Below, piece after piece: positions 8,620 through 19,862 of a stretch of DNA of 64,000 bases. The first letter of the stretch is position 1. Every line of letters starts with the position of its first letter. The stretch lies in the NCBI RefSeq assembly GCF_000156715.1, contig NZ_DS999316.1, positions 234,619-298,618 of the forward strand, read 5' to 3'. The position numbers were made by a program, and so were the translations under genes. The DNA comes from Francisella philomiragia subsp. philomiragia ATCC 25015 (GTDB lineage Bacteria; Pseudomonadota; Gammaproteobacteria; Francisellales; Francisellaceae). The notes under the pieces were generated by a model. That model had not been told where the DNA came from. It made no database searches and saw only the letters and a program-made list of their open reading frames with translations.

Positions 8620-9312
8620 ATGTCTAGACAAGTTTTTATAGATACTGAGACAACTGGTTTTGATTATAAAATAGGTAACAGGATTATAGAATTTGGGGCA
8701 GTTGAGGTTATAGATAGAAAAGTTACAGGTAATAATCTACATTTCTATTGTAATCCTAATTATGAAGTAGAAGCAGGTGCCTTAGCTGTCCATGGTTTGA
8801 CTAACGAATTTTTAGCAGATAAACCATCATTTGAAGAAAATGTTGACCAAATGATAGATTTTCTTAGAGGTGCTGAGATTATTATACATAATGCAGCATT
8901 TGATGTACCATTTATAAACTGGGAGCTTGGGCTTCTAAAAAACAATAAATACGGCACATTAGAGCAACATGTTGCAAAAATTGTTGATAGCTTAGAACTT
9001 GCTAGAAAAAAACATCCTCTTCAAAAAAATAATCTTGATGCTCTTTGTAAGAGATATCACATTAGAAATGATCATCGTACTTTTCACGGAGCTTTATTAG
9101 ATAGTGAATTGTTAGCGGATGTCTATCTTGCTATGACTGGTGGACAGACTAATCTTGTCTTGCAAACTACAAAAAATGCTAGTAAGGATACTATAGATAT
9201 AGATTTTGATAAATTAAAATTACGTTCAGCTAATGAAACCATTATTAATATATCTGAACATGATAAGTATCTTTGTAATATATTGAAATTAGAAGAGTCT
9301 GCTAAATGGTAA
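8620..9312 (+). CDS. dnaQ: DNA polymerase III epsilon subunit (3'-5' proofreading exonuclease)
   Basis: A 230-residue DEDDh exonuclease. ATG at 8620 is chosen over an in-frame TTG one codon upstream; GAGG lies 9-12 bases ahead. Exo I is VFIDTETTGFD (Asp8, Glu10), Exo II is IIIHNAAFDVPFINWEL, and Exo III is HGALLDSELLADVYLAM. GGQTNLVL after the nuclease domain matches the beta-clamp-binding position of E. coli epsilon (QTSMAF), and the C-terminal tail of about 50 residues would contact alpha. Together these support the true replicative subunit rather than a generic DnaQ-like nuclease. It overlaps the downstream M15 peptidase by seven bases. Confidence 0.93.
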   Translation: MSRQVFIDTETTGFDYKIGNRIIEFGAVEVIDRKVTGNNLHFYCNPNYEVEAGALAVHGLTNEFLADKPSFEENVDQMIDFLRGAEIIIHNAAFDVPFINWELGLLKNNKYGTLEQHVAKIVDSLELARKKHPLQKNNLDALCKRYHIRNDHRTFHGALLDSELLADVYLAMTGGQTNLVLQTTKNASKDTIDIDFDKLKLRSANETIINISEHDKYLCNILKLEESAKW

Positions 9313-9779
9313 AAAAGATAATATTTCCTGAAGCCGATAAAGAAAATCTTACTTATGTGGGAGAGGATTTTTTTTCTAGAGATTTGTTTTTGGAAAAGAC
9401 TACTTATCAAGCATGGTTGAAACTAAAACAAGCTGCAGAAAATGAAGGTGTTTGTTTATATATAGTATCAGGTTTTAGAAGCTATGAGTATCAGCAAAAA
9501 ATAATAGATAGAAAACTAGCTAGTGGTCAAACTCTAGAACAAATCATGAAGGTGAATGCATTGCCAGGAGAAAGTGAACATCACACAGGTAGGGCAATTG
9601 ATTTAACTACTGATGGTGAAAAAGAGGTCTTAACAGAGTTGTTTGAGGACACATTAGCTTTTAAATGGTTAAGTAAAAATGCTCATAGATTTGGATTTAA
9701 AATGAGTTTTCCTCGTAATAATGAATATGGATACATTTATGAACCTTGGCATTGGTGTTATCAAAATGAAGAGAAGTAA
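9306..9779 (+). CDS. M15B family D,D-/L,D-carboxypeptidase (VanY/LdcB-like), no signal peptide
   Basis: A 157-residue zinc peptidase. Hallmarks are VSGFRSYEYQQ, SEHHTGRAIDL (zinc ligands His and Asp) and EPWHWCYQ (catalytic Glu and zinc His). VanY/LdcB relatives normally carry an N-terminal signal or membrane anchor, whereas this one starts directly with MVKKIIFPEADKENLTY, so a cytoplasmic place is indicated. There it could trim D-alanine from recycled muropeptides (inference). It overlaps dnaQ by seven bases and the next lipoprotein gene by 14 bases, making a tight three-gene operon. Confidence 0.85.
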   Translation: MVKKIIFPEADKENLTYVGEDFFSRDLFLEKTTYQAWLKLKQAAENEGVCLYIVSGFRSYEYQQKIIDRKLASGQTLEQIMKVNALPGESEHHTGRAIDLTTDGEKEVLTELFEDTLAFKWLSKNAHRFGFKMSFPRNNEYGYIYEPWHWCYQNEEK

Positions 9780-11181
9780 AGTAAATAAACTCCTAATACT
9801 ATTTGTATCTATAGTTTTTTTAAGTTCATGCACAACTCCAAACAAAGAAGTGACAAAAATAAAATTTGCTTCTTATGACTATCCTTGGATATTTGCTCCT
9901 GTAAGAAAAGATCTTGTAGAAAATAATATATCTGAAGCAATAAACAAAAATAATGATATTGCCAACATAAAGCAGCTAAAAAATCTTAACTATCTTGAAT
10001 CAGGAAGATTGCTTCAGCTTAATGATAATTACCCAGAATCAATAAAATTCTATGATCTAGCAATTCAATCTATACCCAAAAATCAAGAAGAATCATTAGA
10101 GCAAGCAAAAAAAATCTTATTAGACAAAAATACATACAATTATTATGATATTAAAACAGCTTATAATATACCAGACTATGCTATAAGTTTTTTATATACA
10201 TACCAAGCTCTAAATTATTTAAAAACAAATGATGTTAATCAAGCTCTTAAGTCACTAGATAGTTTGGATACTGCTAAGATATGGCGTGATGAACAAGAGT
10301 TAATAGCAGGTGGTATGAAAGAACTTGCTAAGGAAGATCTTGACAGGAATGATATTACTAATGACAACTTAGGTTTAGATAGTTTCAAATCATTAAAGTC
10401 AATGCTTGAGTTTTCAGCAGTGATTCCAAATGCTTATGGTAATCCAATGACTTACTATCTAAAAAGTTTATTAGATTCAGCAGTTTCAAAAAACTATCAA
10501 GAATCATTAAATGATCTTGAAAATGCTCAAAAATATACAGTTGGTAATAGATACCTTGATCAAACTGCAAATGAATATCGATCTGCAGTAATTGGTCAAA
10601 TATCACCTTTTTCTATGGGGATGGGTAGGATTGTAGTTTTTTATGAGCAGGGACTTGTTAATATTCGCAAGTCAGCTAAAGCTAATCTTGATCTAGGAAA
10701 TATTGGTATCAGAAAGATGGAGTTTCCTGTATATAAAACTAAATATAGCTTTTTTGATCCTAAGAGAGTAACAATTTCTTCAGGTAAGAGTACATTAGTC
10801 GATACTTACACAGAAACTCTACTAGATACAACTTTGTATGCTATGAAGTCTCTCATCGAGAGTTATTCAAAGGTTGTTACTCAGAATGTTGTGATTGAGG
10901 CATTCAAGTATGATTATGATAAAAAATTTCCTTTAGGAGGTATTTTAGGAAGTCATCTTAAGTTTGATTTGTCAAATACAGATCCTAAAAGAGCAGATAT
11001 GAGGTCTTGGCTATTATTACCAAATAGTATTGATTTATTTGAACAGCAAATCGATAGTGGTAATTATACAATTCAAGTTAATAATGTTCGTCAGAAGATA
11101 GATGTAAAGCAGGGTAAGACCACTTTACTTTGGATTGTAGACATTGGTAAGTTTAAGAAAGTATATTATTTTATTTTCTAG
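9766..11181 (+). CDS. COG3014-like lipoprotein of unknown function
   Basis: A 471-residue lipoprotein. ATG at 9766 is chosen over an upstream in-frame ATG at 9721 because it gives a proper lipoprotein signal: KRSKVNKLLILFVSIVFLSS followed by the lipobox Cys. The mature N-terminal half is helical and tetratricopeptide-like (SGRLLQLNDNYPESIKFYDLAIQ). The C-terminal half is richer in strand, with VEAFKYDYD-type blocks such as VIEAFKYDYDKKFPLGG. This matches my memory of the COG3014 family, which has no assigned role. It overlaps the peptidase gene by 14 bases. Confidence 0.7.
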   Translation: MKRSKVNKLLILFVSIVFLSSCTTPNKEVTKIKFASYDYPWIFAPVRKDLVENNISEAINKNNDIANIKQLKNLNYLESGRLLQLNDNYPESIKFYDLAIQSIPKNQEESLEQAKKILLDKNTYNYYDIKTAYNIPDYAISFLYTYQALNYLKTNDVNQALKSLDSLDTAKIWRDEQELIAGGMKELAKEDLDRNDITNDNLGLDSFKSLKSMLEFSAVIPNAYGNPMTYYLKSLLDSAVSKNYQESLNDLENAQKYTVGNRYLDQTANEYRSAVIGQISPFSMGMGRIVVFYEQGLVNIRKSAKANLDLGNIGIRKMEFPVYKTKYSFFDPKRVTISSGKSTLVDTYTETLLDTTLYAMKSLIESYSKVVTQNVVIEAFKYDYDKKFPLGGILGSHLKFDLSNTDPKRADMRSWLLLPNSIDLFEQQIDSGNYTIQVNNVRQKIDVKQGKTTLLWIVDIGKFKKVYYFIF

Positions 11182-11193
11182 AATTATAAAATC

Positions 11194-12165
11194 TCACTTT
11201 AAAAACCACTTTAATTTTTTAAATAAATATATTTGTAATACTACAATAGATAGTAATATTATTAAAAAAATCCAAAAAGCATGAGTATTTTGAGAACCCG
11301 GTATTCCAGCAACATTTACTCCCATTAAGCCTGTTAAGAAACTCGAAGGCAGAAATAAAGCAGCTATTATGGAGAGGAAATACATTTTTTTGTTAATTTT
11401 ATCACTAAGACTATTGCTAATTTGATCTTTAACTTCCTGCAAACGAGCATTGACTTCATCTAAATCTTCTACATATCTTATTTCACGATTATATATTTCA
11501 ACTAAATAGCGTTTATGTGAATCTAATAGCCAGCTTAAATCACTCAAGCGTAATTGTTCAATTATATCTTTTTGTGGAACTATATAACGTCTTAAGACTA
11601 TTATCTGTCTGCGTAAATTAGCTACAGATTCTCTTAGATCTGAATCAATTACATCTATAGTTTGTTCTTCTATATCTATAAGTTTATCATCAATATTAGC
11701 TAAGACAGGTTCAATACGAACCGATAATTTCTCTATCAAAAAAACTATAAAGTCAGCAGAGTTTTTAGGTCCTGTATTTTTTTTGAAACTTTCTATAATA
11801 TCGTCGAATAAATCTAGATATTCAAAACTTGTACTAATTATACGATTTTTATCTATCCATAATCTTATTGAAGTCATATTATTTAGACAATCATTTCCGT
11901 TTGAATTAATACCTCTTAGAGTGATTAGCATGCCATCATTTATCTGTGTAAATCTGGATCTTGTTTTTTCAGCAATTAAAGCATCAGTGATAAAAGGATC
12001 TGATGAAGATAATTCTTTATTCAACCATTCTTTACTTTGAGGATCTTTTGCATCTAAATGTGTCCAAGTGATTTGTTCATTTACATCTAGTTCATTATGC
12101 TTTGGTTGTAATAATTTAGTTCCTCCTACACCATCTAAAATATAAGAAAATAATGTATTATTCAT
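11194..12165 (-). CDS. zntB: CorA-family metal transporter, ZntB-like
   Basis: A 323-residue inner-membrane protein with a large N-terminal cytoplasmic domain, a long helical stalk (VEIYNREIRYVEDLDEVNARLQEV) and two C-terminal transmembrane helices. The pore signature reads GLMGVNVAGIPG, a GVN variant of the CorA GMN motif followed by GIPG, which is the ZntB pattern. CorA family members move Mg2+, Co2+ or Zn2+ as pentamers; ZntB is a zinc transporter. It ends in LFKKLKWFLK. It is monocistronic and convergent with the COG3014-like gene, with only 12 bases between their stops. Confidence 0.85.
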   Translation of the reverse strand: MNNTLFSYILDGVGGTKLLQPKHNELDVNEQITWTHLDAKDPQSKEWLNKELSSSDPFITDALIAEKTRSRFTQINDGMLITLRGINSNGNDCLNNMTSIRLWIDKNRIISTSFEYLDLFDDIIESFKKNTGPKNSADFIVFLIEKLSVRIEPVLANIDDKLIDIEEQTIDVIDSDLRESVANLRRQIIVLRRYIVPQKDIIEQLRLSDLSWLLDSHKRYLVEIYNREIRYVEDLDEVNARLQEVKDQISNSLSDKINKKMYFLSIIAALFLPSSFLTGLMGVNVAGIPGSQNTHAFWIFLIILLSIVVLQIYLFKKLKWFLK

Positions 12166-12525
12166 GTTATATAAAATATAAAACTAACCCATATAATAAA
12201 TTCTAGCATTATTAATCAGATTTTATTAGGTTATATAAACAAAACTTTGTATGAAAGGGCCTGACTGTGTTTAAATGTTTTTGCCAAAAAATATATGCTA
12301 GATTATAAAGAGCTATATTGCTAAATAATCGATATCAGCTATATTAGCTTGAGGATCATAGTTTGATATGTAGAATTAATATAATTTATTAACAAAATCT
12401 AAATATAAAAAAGCTGATTCAATCAATAGTCCATAATATATAATCAATCTAACACGAATTATATTTACTCATAGCAGTCCAAGTGATATAAATTAAAGTA
12501 CAAGAGGCGTAATTTTGAGGTATTT
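12166..12525. other. 360-base intergenic region between divergent zntB and the lysine-catabolism operon
   Basis: Very AT-rich. I find no open reading frame above ten codons with a ribosome binding site and no RNA gene. It must carry the promoters of both flanking operons. AGAGG (12503-12507) and GAGG (12517-12520) lie ahead of the 12526 ATG; the second sits at the right distance for a ribosome binding site. Confidence 0.5.
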
Positions 12526-15152
<2,627 letters not shown>

Positions 15153-15154
15153 TT

Positions 15155-15952
15155 ATGAGTTTTAATATTATAGATAAACTTTGGGATCAGTATATTGAGA
15201 CTAATCCACATGTTAAGCAAGTTTATGAGGCATTTGTAGAGGAAGGTGAAAAGCCTGTCAATGATCATATAGCATTAAGAACCTTAGACAATCCAAAGAT
15301 AGATATAAATGTATTATCAAAACCTTTTATAAATATTGGATATAAAGTATGTGGACATTATGACTTTGAGGTTAAGAAGCTAAAAGCGATACATCTTGAG
15401 CATAATGATCCTACTCAGCCTAAAGTGTTCATTAGTCAGCTTCTAGTTAGTGAATTTAGCCCGTTTTTACAAAAAACAATGGAAGCTTGTGTAGAAGCTA
15501 TACCTAACAGTTTACTAAAGAATCCTGAAGCTTTGTTAACATCAGGTGCAAGTTGGAGTTTTATAAGTTACAAAACTTATCAAAAACTTCTCGAAGAGTC
15601 TGAGTATGCTGCTTGGTTTTATGCTTTTGGTTTTAGAGCAAATCATTTTACTGTTTTTATCAATGATTTGAAAAAATTTAGTGAAGTTTCTGAAGTTAAT
15701 GATTTTCTAAAATTAAATGGCTTTGTATTAAATACTTCAGGCGGAGAAATCAAAGGGTCACCAGCAGATTATTTAGAACAATCAAGTACGGTTTCTGGAA
15801 AAGCAGAAGTTAAATTTATAGAAGGCAAGAAAGAGATTCCTTGTTGCTACTATGAGTTTGCAAAACGTTATCCTGATAATAGTGGTAAGCTGTATCAAGG
15901 ATTCGTAGCCAAATCAGCAGATAAAATATTTGAAAGCACAAATGCTAAATAA
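15155..15952 (+). CDS. DUF1338 protein, 2-oxoadipate dioxygenase/decarboxylase (HglS-like), short form
   Basis: A 265-residue protein of the vicinal-oxygen-chelate-like DUF1338 family. HglS-type enzymes use Fe(II) and O2 to turn 2-oxoadipate into D-2-hydroxyglutarate. The metal/substrate motif NDHIALRTL gives His38 and Arg42, matching the His-x3-Arg spacing of HglS; a second His is in RANHFTVFIN, and the Glu ligand is probably in CCYYEFAKRYPD. Characterised Pseudomonas HglS is much longer (about 460 residues), so this is the compact version. A GGAGG ribosome binding site lies eight bases ahead of the start, inside the end of the aldehyde dehydrogenase gene. The gene ends one base before the oppositely oriented oxyR stop. 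Confidence 0.8.
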   Translation: MSFNIIDKLWDQYIETNPHVKQVYEAFVEEGEKPVNDHIALRTLDNPKIDINVLSKPFINIGYKVCGHYDFEVKKLKAIHLEHNDPTQPKVFISQLLVSEFSPFLQKTMEACVEAIPNSLLKNPEALLTSGASWSFISYKTYQKLLEESEYAAWFYAFGFRANHFTVFINDLKKFSEVSEVNDFLKLNGFVLNTSGGEIKGSPADYLEQSSTVSGKAEVKFIEGKKEIPCCYYEFAKRYPDNSGKLYQGFVAKSADKIFESTNAK

Positions 15953-15953
15953 T

Positions 15954-16826
15954 CTATTTATAGTTTTTTGAGATTATTTCACTAACTTTGAGAAATAAAT
16001 CTTCATAAATCGAGCTTTTACGCATGACTAAATCTATTTCTCTAAAGAAGTCACCATTATCAATATCTATATATTTAACATTTTCAGTTTTTGTACAAGC
16101 TGTTTTAGGAATTAATGTAATACCTTCATCAATAGATACCATCTGTCTTAGAGTTTCTATACTACTGCCTTTAAAGTCATTATTATTAAAATCTTTTAAT
16201 GAACATAATCTTAAAGTTTGGTCTCTTAGACAGTGTCCTTCATCAAGCAACATAAGATTTTGTTTAACAATTTCAGTTATACAGATTTTTTTATTTTTTG
16301 CTAGTGGATTAGTTTTTGCAACAGCTACATAAAATTTATCGTCAAAAACTTTTTTTCTTTTAAATTGATAGTTATCCGTAGGAGTCGCCAAAAGAGCAAA
16401 GTCGATCTTGCCTTGGTCAAGCATATTTACAAGAGTATCAGTTTTTTCTTCAATTATAGATATACTTAAATTAGGGAATTCTTTTTTGATTTCAGGCAAA
16501 ACCTTTGGCATTAAATATGGGCATAATGTTGGGAAAGCACCTATTGATATGCTTATTTTTCCATTATTTAAATGTAGTTCGGATATCTTTTTTAAGTTTT
16601 TTACTTCATCTAAGATCTTATAAGCTTGATTAACTATTTTCATACCAGCTTTTGTTATAAGTACTTGTTTTGTACCTCTTTCAAAAATTTGTATACCTAT
16701 AAGCTCTTCAAATTTTTTTATCTGCATACTTAGGGCTGGTTGACTAACATAACACTTTTCTGATGCTGTAATAAAGCTTTTAGTTTCATATACAGAAATG
16801 ATATATTCAAGAGTACGAGTATTCAT
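15954..16826 (-). CDS. oxyR: Hydrogen peroxide-sensing LysR-type regulator OxyR
   Basis: A 290-residue LysR regulator. The start at 16826 (MNTRTLEYIISVYETKSF) is chosen because the N-terminal helix-turn-helix begins there; the reading frame stays open 72 codons further up, but that part runs through the promoter and coding region of the divergent peroxiredoxin. The redox switch GHCLRDQTLRLC places Cys at 199 and 208, exactly the E. coli OxyR numbers, so peroxide sensing by a reversible disulfide is expected. It is divergent from a peroxiredoxin gene with a 100-base shared control region, the usual OxyR arrangement. Confidence 0.95.
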   Translation of the reverse strand: MNTRTLEYIISVYETKSFITASEKCYVSQPALSMQIKKFEELIGIQIFERGTKQVLITKAGMKIVNQAYKILDEVKNLKKISELHLNNGKISISIGAFPTLCPYLMPKVLPEIKKEFPNLSISIIEEKTDTLVNMLDQGKIDFALLATPTDNYQFKRKKVFDDKFYVAVAKTNPLAKNKKICITEIVKQNLMLLDEGHCLRDQTLRLCSLKDFNNNDFKGSSIETLRQMVSIDEGITLIPKTACTKTENVKYIDIDNGDFFREIDLVMRKSSIYEDLFLKVSEIISKNYK

Positions 16827-16926
16827 ATAAGTAAATCTTATAGCTAGTATAAATATAATATATTTTAAATTATTTATTAAAGCAATACAATAACAGTGTA
16901 ACTTAACAAAACACAAGGAGTTAGAC
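16827..16926. promoter_or_regulatory. Divergent oxyR / peroxiredoxin control region
   Basis: This 100-base gap between two divergent starts must carry both promoters and probably an OxyR site. AAGGAG (16915-16920) is the ribosome binding site of the peroxiredoxin gene. I could not identify a full ATAG-N7-CTAT tandem OxyR box by eye, so no site is asserted. Confidence 0.4.
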
Positions 16927-17451
16927 ATGACTAAAAGAGTTCCTAATGTAACTTTTAAGACTAGAGTAAGAGATGAAAGTATCGGTGGATCAAACCCATT
17001 TAGATGGCAAGATGTAACATCTGCTGATATTTTTGATAACAAAAGAGTAATTGTTTTTTCATTACCTGGAGCGTTTACTCCGACTTGTTCTACTTATCAA
17101 CTACCTGGTTTTGAAAATAATGCAGCTAGGTTTAAAGAGCTAGGAATAGATGAAATTTATGTTTTATCTGTAAATGATAGCTTTGTAATGAATAAGTGGA
17201 TACAAGCACTAGATGTTAAAAATATTAAACCAATTCCTGATGGTAATGGAGAGTTTACAGAGGCTTTAGATATGTTAGTAGACAAATCAAACCTAGGTTT
17301 TGGCAAAAGGTCTTGGAGATATGCGATGATCGTTAACAATCACGAAATCGAAAAGATGTTTGTAGAGCCAGGTAAGCGTGATAATGCTGAAGATGATCCT
17401 TACGGAGAGTCTTCTCCTGAGAATCTTCTAAAATATTTAGAAGCTAAATAG
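16927..17451 (+). CDS. Peroxiredoxin, Prx5/AhpE-like (redoxin domain)
   Basis: A 174-residue cytoplasmic peroxiredoxin. The Prx5-type active site FSLPGAFTPTCSTYQLPGF puts the peroxidatic Cys at 54; a conserved RSWRYAMIV segment follows. There is no other cysteine, so it works as a 1-Cys enzyme needing glutathione/glutaredoxin or another thiol donor. Some relatives are fused to a C-terminal glutaredoxin; that domain is absent, although a glutaredoxin gene lies at 29667. Its position divergent from oxyR strongly suggests OxyR control. It is followed after 18 bases by an SDR gene. Confidence 0.9.
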   Translation: MTKRVPNVTFKTRVRDESIGGSNPFRWQDVTSADIFDNKRVIVFSLPGAFTPTCSTYQLPGFENNAARFKELGIDEIYVLSVNDSFVMNKWIQALDVKNIKPIPDGNGEFTEALDMLVDKSNLGFGKRSWRYAMIVNNHEIEKMFVEPGKRDNAEDDPYGESSPENLLKYLEAK

Positions 17452-17469
17452 CGATAAATGGAGTCTCTA

Positions 17470-18084
17470 ATGAGCAATAAAGTAGTTCTAATAGGTGCAA
17501 GCGGAGTAATAGGATCAGCAACTTATAATAAATTTATAAATGCAGGTTATGAAGTTATTCCAGCAACATTTAGTGGAAGCAATGGTTCACACCGTATTGA
17601 TATAGAGGATATAGAATCTATCGAAAATTTCTTTGAAAAAGTAGGTTCTTTTGATGCTTTAGTATCTACTACTGGTAAAGTAGCTTTTAAAGCTGTTGAT
17701 GAACTAACTCAAGAAGACTGGAGTTTTAGTTTTAGAAGTAAGCTACTTGGACAAATTAATCTAGTGCAAATTGGTGCAAAGTATATCAATAAGGGCGGTT
17801 CATTTACTCTAACTACTGGGATATTAAATGTTGAGCCAATTGCTTTGGGTGTTGCAGCAGCTACAGTAAATGCTGCAGTAGAAGGATTTGTAAAAGCAGC
17901 AACTCTTGAATATAAAGATTTCCGTATAAATACTGTTAGTCCAACTGTAGTCAAAGAGGCGTTAGCAAAGTATGGGCCATTCTTTGTAGGCTATGAACCT
18001 ATAGAAGCAGAAAAAGTAGCTAATGCATATCTTAAGTCAGTAGCAGGGATTGCTAATGGTAGTATTATAAAAGCCGGCTATTAA
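17470..18084 (+). CDS. Short-chain dehydrogenase/reductase
   Basis: A 204-residue SDR enzyme. ATG at 17470 is preferred over the in-frame ATG at 17458 because GGAG lies six bases ahead of it. The cofactor motif VVLIGASGVIGSATYNKF is an NAD(P)-binding GxxGxxG, DALVSTTGKV is the NNAG equivalent, and the usual Tyr-x3-Lys appears altered: VAAATVNAAVEGFVKAA aligns at that position without the Tyr. That change is typical of short SDRs of the YwnB/YbbO-like 'SDR family oxidoreductase' group with no known substrate. Probable co-transcription with the OxyR-linked peroxiredoxin suggests a redox role. Confidence 0.75.
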   Translation: MSNKVVLIGASGVIGSATYNKFINAGYEVIPATFSGSNGSHRIDIEDIESIENFFEKVGSFDALVSTTGKVAFKAVDELTQEDWSFSFRSKLLGQINLVQIGAKYINKGGSFTLTTGILNVEPIALGVAAATVNAAVEGFVKAATLEYKDFRINTVSPTVVKEALAKYGPFFVGYEPIEAEKVANAYLKSVAGIANGSIIKAGY

Positions 18085-18130
18085 TTTATAATTATTAAAA
18101 AACTATTCTACATTTAATTTCCTAATAATA

Positions 18131-18159
18131 TTGACCAACTCTATTCATATATATACTAT
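18131..18159 (+). promoter_or_regulatory. Candidate katA promoter
   Basis: TTGACC (18131-18136) and TACTAT (18154-18159) are separated by exactly 17 bases, matching sigma-70 at 5/6 and 4/6 positions. The predicted leader to the katA ATG is about 80 bases and ends in AAGGAG. Confidence 0.5.
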
Positions 18160-18245
18160 TTTATTAAGTATCTATTTTAAGATTGCATTCAATAAGTATT
18201 GTTGCGCTTAATAATGATTGATATTTATTTCAATAAGGAGAAAAC

Positions 18246-19679
18246 ATGAATAAGATATTAACTACAGCAAATGGCGCTCCAATTCCTAATGATAATACAA
18301 GTATTAGTGCAGGTACAAATGGTTCGCTAACATTTGATAACTTTCGATTATTTGAGAAGTTAGCACATTTTAATCGCGAGAGAATTCCTGAGCGTGTAGT
18401 ACATGCAAGAGGTACTGGCGCATATGGTACTTTTACCCTTGAAAAAGACTTATCAGATTTGACAGTAGCTGATTTTTTAAGAGATCAGAACAAGCAGACT
18501 GAGGTTTTTGTGCGATTTTCTACTGTTGGAGGAGGTCAAGATTCTAGTGATTATGTTAGGGATGTGCGTGGTGCAGCTATCAAATTTTATACCAAACAAG
18601 GCAATTTTGATATTGTAGGAAATAACACACCAGTATTTTTTATAAGGGATCCCAATAAATTCCCTGACTTTGTACACTCACAAAAAAAGAATCCTCGAAC
18701 TAATCTACCAGATCCTGTAGCACAGTTTGAATTTTGGTCAAGAAACCCTCAGTCTTTGCATCAGATGACAATATTGATGTCTGATAGAGGTATCCCAAAG
18801 AACTATAGGCATATGCATTTATTTAGCTCACATACATTAAGCTTTTATAATGAAAATGGTGAACGTTTTTGGGTTAAGTGGCATTTTAAAACACAACAAG
18901 GAATTAAAAATCTCACAAATGAAGAAGCATCTAGGCAGCCAAGCTATGGAGCTCAAAAAGATTTGTTTGATGCTATAGAGAGTGGTAACTATCCAAAGTG
19001 GGATGTTAAATTGCAAATTATGACTGAAGACCAAGCAAAGCAATACAGTATAAATCCTTTTGATTTAACTAAGGTTTGGTCTCATAAAGATTTTCCACTT
19101 CAAAAAATAGGTGTTTTAGAGTTAAACCGTAATGTTAATAATTATTTCGCTGAAGTAGAGCAAGCTACTTTTGCTCCTAATAATCTAGTGCCTGGTGTTG
19201 GTGCATCTCCAGATAAGATGTTACAAGCTAGACTACTAGCTTATCAAGATGCTCATAGATATCGAGTAGGTGTAAATGCAAGTCATATACCGGTAAATGC
19301 TTCAAAATGCCCCATGCATAATTATCAGCGTGATGGAGCAATGGCTGGTACAGCTCTTAATGTATCACAGAATGAAATGCCTAATTTTTATCCAAATGCG
19401 CATTCTGATTCACCTTCAGATGCTAAGCAATATATAGAGCCACCTTTAGAAATAGAGGGTTATATTGCTTATTATGATGCACAAGGCGAAGATAACTACT
19501 CACAAGCTGGAAATCTTTTTAGATTAATGAGCGAATCTCAGCAGCAACAGTTAGCTAATAATATTGCAGAAGGATTGGTACATGCTAGTCAAGAGATTCA
19601 AGAAATAATGCTTGACCAGTTTGCTCAAGCTGATGAAAACTATAGAGTTAAGGTCGAAAAAGCCCTTCAAGACATCTAG
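18246..19679 (+). CDS. katA: Monofunctional heme catalase, small-subunit clade
   Basis: A 477-residue catalase that dismutates H2O2. Visible signatures are the distal-His block PERVVHARGTGAYGTF, VRFSTVGGGQDSSD, GNNTPVFFIRDP with the distal Asn, and the heme-tyrosine block RLLAYQDAHRYRVGVN. The length fits clade 3 small-subunit, NADPH-binding catalases. There is no signal peptide, so it is cytoplasmic. Ribosome binding site AAGGAG precedes the ATG by six bases. It lies just downstream of oxyR, peroxiredoxin and SDR, so OxyR regulation is expected. A monofunctional catalase is not what I remember as typical of F. tularensis, which uses KatG. Confidence 0.95.
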   Translation: MNKILTTANGAPIPNDNTSISAGTNGSLTFDNFRLFEKLAHFNRERIPERVVHARGTGAYGTFTLEKDLSDLTVADFLRDQNKQTEVFVRFSTVGGGQDSSDYVRDVRGAAIKFYTKQGNFDIVGNNTPVFFIRDPNKFPDFVHSQKKNPRTNLPDPVAQFEFWSRNPQSLHQMTILMSDRGIPKNYRHMHLFSSHTLSFYNENGERFWVKWHFKTQQGIKNLTNEEASRQPSYGAQKDLFDAIESGNYPKWDVKLQIMTEDQAKQYSINPFDLTKVWSHKDFPLQKIGVLELNRNVNNYFAEVEQATFAPNNLVPGVGASPDKMLQARLLAYQDAHRYRVGVNASHIPVNASKCPMHNYQRDGAMAGTALNVSQNEMPNFYPNAHSDSPSDAKQYIEPPLEIEGYIAYYDAQGEDNYSQAGNLFRLMSESQQQQLANNIAEGLVHASQEIQEIMLDQFAQADENYRVKVEKALQDI

Positions 19680-19862
19680 TTAGAAATTATTTTTGCTCAG
19701 ATTATCTGACATCGGTAGAAATAACTCAAAATAGAACTGTGATATAAAATAAGTTTTTATTTTCTAATAGTAACTATTAAATGAAATTTTATATACTATT
19801 GACTTTCAAAAGTTTTTATAAAACATTATAGTATTAAAATCGAACCATAAATTTTGTACTTT

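Noticed and set aside
16827-16926. OxyR binding box
   Set aside because: Expected from gene order, but I could not find a convincing tandem ATAG-N7-CTAT pattern by eye, so it is not annotated as a site.
16827-17042. N-terminal extension of OxyR by 72 codons
   Set aside because: It would cross the divergent promoter and the start of the peroxiredoxin gene; the LysR helix-turn-helix starts at 16826 and gives Cys199/Cys208 numbering.
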